From: Alphaproteobacteria bacterium MarineAlpha9_Bin7
GTDB taxonomy: Bacteria; Pseudomonadota; Alphaproteobacteria; UBA7887
Direction of reading: 5' to 3'
Length of the DNA stretch: 8,379 nt
Assembly (NCBI GenBank): GCA_002938115.1
Contig: PTKD01000080.1
Coordinates: forward strand, 1-8,379
Shown here: positions 6,381 to 8,379 of the stretch, in pieces
Layout of the letters: every line of letters begins with the position of its first letter
How positions within the stretch are numbered: the first letter of the stretch is position 1
Made by a program: the position numbers and the translations under genes
Notes under the pieces: generated by a model
Databases searched by the model: none
Told to the model about the DNA's origin: nothing
What the model saw: only the letters and a program-made list of their open reading frames with translations

Positions 6381-8379
6381 ATGAAAGTAGTATTGAAATG
6401 TTTAATAATTCTTGCACTGACGGCGCATGTCGGATCGCCTTCAGAAGCTAAAGTAGAAAGTTTGGAAATTTTAGAGCGGGTTCTGTTTGCGGAGGGGCAT
6501 AATTTCGGCAGTTCCGGTGCTTATGAACGCATTCGAGGGCGGCTTCATTATGCGGTGGACCCTCACAACGTATCGAACGAGCTAGTTGCTGATCTCGTTC
6601 TGGCGCCGCGCGATTCTCGAGGCATGGTGAAATTTTCCGGCGATTTCATGCTTTTGCGGCCGGTCGAAGCTAAGCGCGGGAATCAAACCTTGCTTTACGA
6701 GGTAGGCAATCGAGGCAATACGGGGATGATAAGTTTTTTCAATGATGCTCCGCGCACCAATCGACCGATCTCTCGATCCGATGCTGGGAATGGTTTCTTG
6801 TTTCGCAAAGGATATGCACTTCTTTGGAGTGCATGGAACTGGGATGTCACCGACGGAAATTATCGCATGCAAATTGCTTTGCCATCGGCAACAAATCCCG
6901 GGCATCCGATAGTTGGCTCAATTGTTTCTGAAATTACTGTAAATGTTCCGAGCCTATGTGAGCCGTTTGCATGGGGGAATTCGAGGGGATACCCGCCCGC
7001 ACCCGAATTGACAGAGATCGCGGCCCTGAGCGTGCGTGCTCATCAAACCGATTTTCGACGTCTCCTGCCTCGCAGTCTCTGGTCATTTGGTTGTGCCCCA
7101 AGGGGTTCTGAGGTTCCTGGCCCAACGCATTTGTACTTATCTGATTCGTTCAAGCCAGGGCTTTTGTACGAACTAGCCTATAAGGCCCAAAACCCTACTG
7201 TCGTCGGCTTGGGTCTAGCCGCAGTTCGAGATGCAATATCATTTTTCCGGTTTTTTGAATCCGACGACAAGGGTATTGCAAATCCTTTATGGGGAGAGAC
7301 GGATAATGCTCTCGTGTTTGGAATTTCCCAGTCAGGCAGGGTTATTCAACACATGATTTATCAGGCCTTCAATATCGATGAGGCCCGGAGGATGATATTT
7401 GAGGGAGCGTTGGTTCACGTGGCCGGTGGCGGGAAAGGTAGTTTCAATCATCGATTTGCTCAAACTACCCGACACCCCAGTGCTCACGAAGACCATCAGT
7501 ATCCGGCCGATTTTTTCCCGTTTGCGACCACCATGCAGGTTGACCCGGTTACGGGTGAAGTGGGTGACGTGTTGGCCCTTGCTAAGAAAAATGGTGCGGT
7601 TCCAAAGATTTTTTATACAAACACGTCGACAGAATATTGGGGACGGTCCGCTTCGTTGCTACATACCGATACACAGGGCACATCGGATATCGATTTAGAT
7701 TCCAGAGCAAGGCACTATGTTTTTGCCGGCGCTCAGCATGGTGTATGGGCTTTTATGCATCGGGCATTTTATGAGAATTGCGTGAATCCATCGGATCAAA
7801 GACCATTGATGCGAGCTTTGTTGGGCCATTTAGATCGTTGGTCTGATGGAGGAGTCCTCCCGCCACAAAGTGCATATCCGCGTATTGTTGCAGATGAATT
7901 GGGAACAGTCGTTAGCTGGCGGAACAAGTTTCCGCTGGTACCTGGTCTGCGTTTACCAGACCGTAATCTCGCCCCGCCTCGATTAGATCATGGGGAGAGA
8001 TGGGACAAAGGCATTGCAGATAATGTTCCGCCGCGATTTGGCCCTCCGTACGTGACATTGGTCCCTATGCCAGACGCCGATGGAGTTGATCTCGGAGGGT
8101 TGCGTTTGCCCGGAGTCGCCGTTCCCCTCGGCACCTATTTGGGCTGGAATTTACGGAGTGCAGAATTTGGTGCTCCAGAATATATTGGACGTTGGTCCGG
8201 TTCGTTTGTGCCATTCCCAACAAATGAATCGGAAAGAGTGGCAGTTGGCGACCCGCGCGTGTCGATTGAGGCGCGTTATGGCGACCGTACCAGTTATCTA
8301 CACCAAGTTCGGAGTGCTTCGGAGGAATTGCACGCGCGGGGATTCCTCCTAAGAGAGGATCTGCAACGGATTTCGGACC
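6381..8379 (+). CDS. Exported alpha/beta hydrolase domain protein (Abhydrolase_10 type), 3' end outside window
   Basis: The frame is open without a stop from ATG 6381 to the right edge: 666 codons plus one base, so the gene is truncated only by the window. A signal peptide is clear: Lys2 and Lys6, hydrophobic VVLKCLIILALTAHV, and likely cleavage after Ser21-Glu22-Ala23. The mature protein is therefore predicted to be periplasmic or secreted. It resembles the Abhydrolase_10 (PF20091-like) proteins of about 650-700 aa that are common in Proteobacteria and mostly uncharacterised. Typical blocks: LYEVGNRGN, RKGYALLWSAWNWD, and the elbow FGISQSGR with Ser316 as likely nucleophile and Arg320 after it. 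This G-x-S-x-x-G-R form recalls glucuronoyl esterases rather than the classical G-x-S-x-G. Further candidates are Glu418 in NTSTEYWGR for the acid and His453 in AGAQHG for the base. It is probably an esterase or lactonase-like hydrolase, substrate unknown. It is divergent from the FAH-like gene, which hints at a shared pathway. Confidence 0.85.
   Translation, partial: MKVVLKCLIILALTAHVGSPSEAKVESLEILERVLFAEGHNFGSSGAYERIRGRLHYAVDPHNVSNELVADLVLAPRDSRGMVKFSGDFMLLRPVEAKRGNQTLLYEVGNRGNTGMISFFNDAPRTNRPISRSDAGNGFLFRKGYALLWSAWNWDVTDGNYRMQIALPSATNPGHPIVGSIVSEITVNVPSLCEPFAWGNSRGYPPAPELTEIAALSVRAHQTDFRRLLPRSLWSFGCAPRGSEVPGPTHLYLSDSFKPGLLYELAYKAQNPTVVGLGLAAVRDAISFFRFFESDDKGIANPLWGETDNALVFGISQSGRVIQHMIYQAFNIDEARRMIFEGALVHVAGGGKGSFNHRFAQTTRHPSAHEDHQYPADFFPFATTMQVDPVTGEVGDVLALAKKNGAVPKIFYTNTSTEYWGRSASLLHTDTQGTSDIDLDSRARHYVFAGAQHGVWAFMHRAFYENCVNPSDQRPLMRALLGHLDRWSDGGVLPPQSAYPRIVADELGTVVSWRNKFPLVPGLRLPDRNLAPPRLDHGERWDKGIADNVPPRFGPPYVTLVPMPDADGVDLGGLRLPGVAVPLGTYLGWNLRSAEFGAPEYIGRWSGSFVPFPTNESERVAVGDPRVSIEARYGDRTSYLHQVRSASEELHARGFLLREDLQRISD

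Noticed and set aside
6381..6449. Lipoprotein signal (Cys7) in the hydrolase
   Set aside because: Cys7 lies at the start of the hydrophobic core, with no lipobox arrangement; the Ser-Glu-Ala site after residue 23 fits ordinary signal peptidase I.
7399..7698. 99-codon plus-strand frame inside the hydrolase gene
   Set aside because: The hydrolase frame runs uninterrupted through this stretch and carries the family motifs, including Glu418, so this is an out-of-frame shadow.

Overview
The window looks like chromosomal DNA from an alphaproteobacterium with moderate GC content, possibly an environmental or marine lineage. This rests on the forms of the Ppk1, Ppx and RNase D proteins and on their adjacency, which is a familiar alphaproteobacterial neighbourhood. 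The lineage is an inference from protein style and gene order, since there is no rRNA or other taxonomic marker.

Layout: positions 1-178 hold no supportable gene, only a possible weak promoter. Next come two plus-strand polyphosphate genes, ppk (179-2362, synthesis) and ppx (2423-3943, degradation), 60 bp apart and probably co-transcribed. A weak hairpin plus T-tract overlaps the ppx stop. On the minus strand, convergent with ppx, is rnd (5194-4022, RNase D), which appears to have its own promoter almost touching its start codon. Upstream of rnd on the same strand is a GguC/AraD1-type fumarylacetoacetate-hydrolase-family gene (6307-5309). Divergent from it, 73 bp away, is a long gene for a probably exported alpha/beta hydrolase of the Abhydrolase_10 type (6381 to beyond the right edge). 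Its reading frame is intact over 666 codons.

How the parts fit: Ppk and Ppx make and break inorganic polyphosphate and form one functional unit. RNase D is RNA-processing housekeeping. The divergent FAH-like and alpha/beta hydrolase pair is the accessory part. It may be a small catabolic unit in which an exported esterase or lactonase-like enzyme feeds a cytosolic 2-keto-acid-cleaving enzyme, but this is inference from layout alone. The two genes share a compact intergenic region where one 8-bp element can serve as a -10 box on both strands.

I found no mobile element, CRISPR array, tRNA, rRNA or toxin-antitoxin pair, and no clearly new multi-gene system. The most interesting signals are the overlapping divergent promoters, the apparently leaderless rnd, and an A7 tract at the ppk stop whose alternative frame ends exactly on the ppx start codon.
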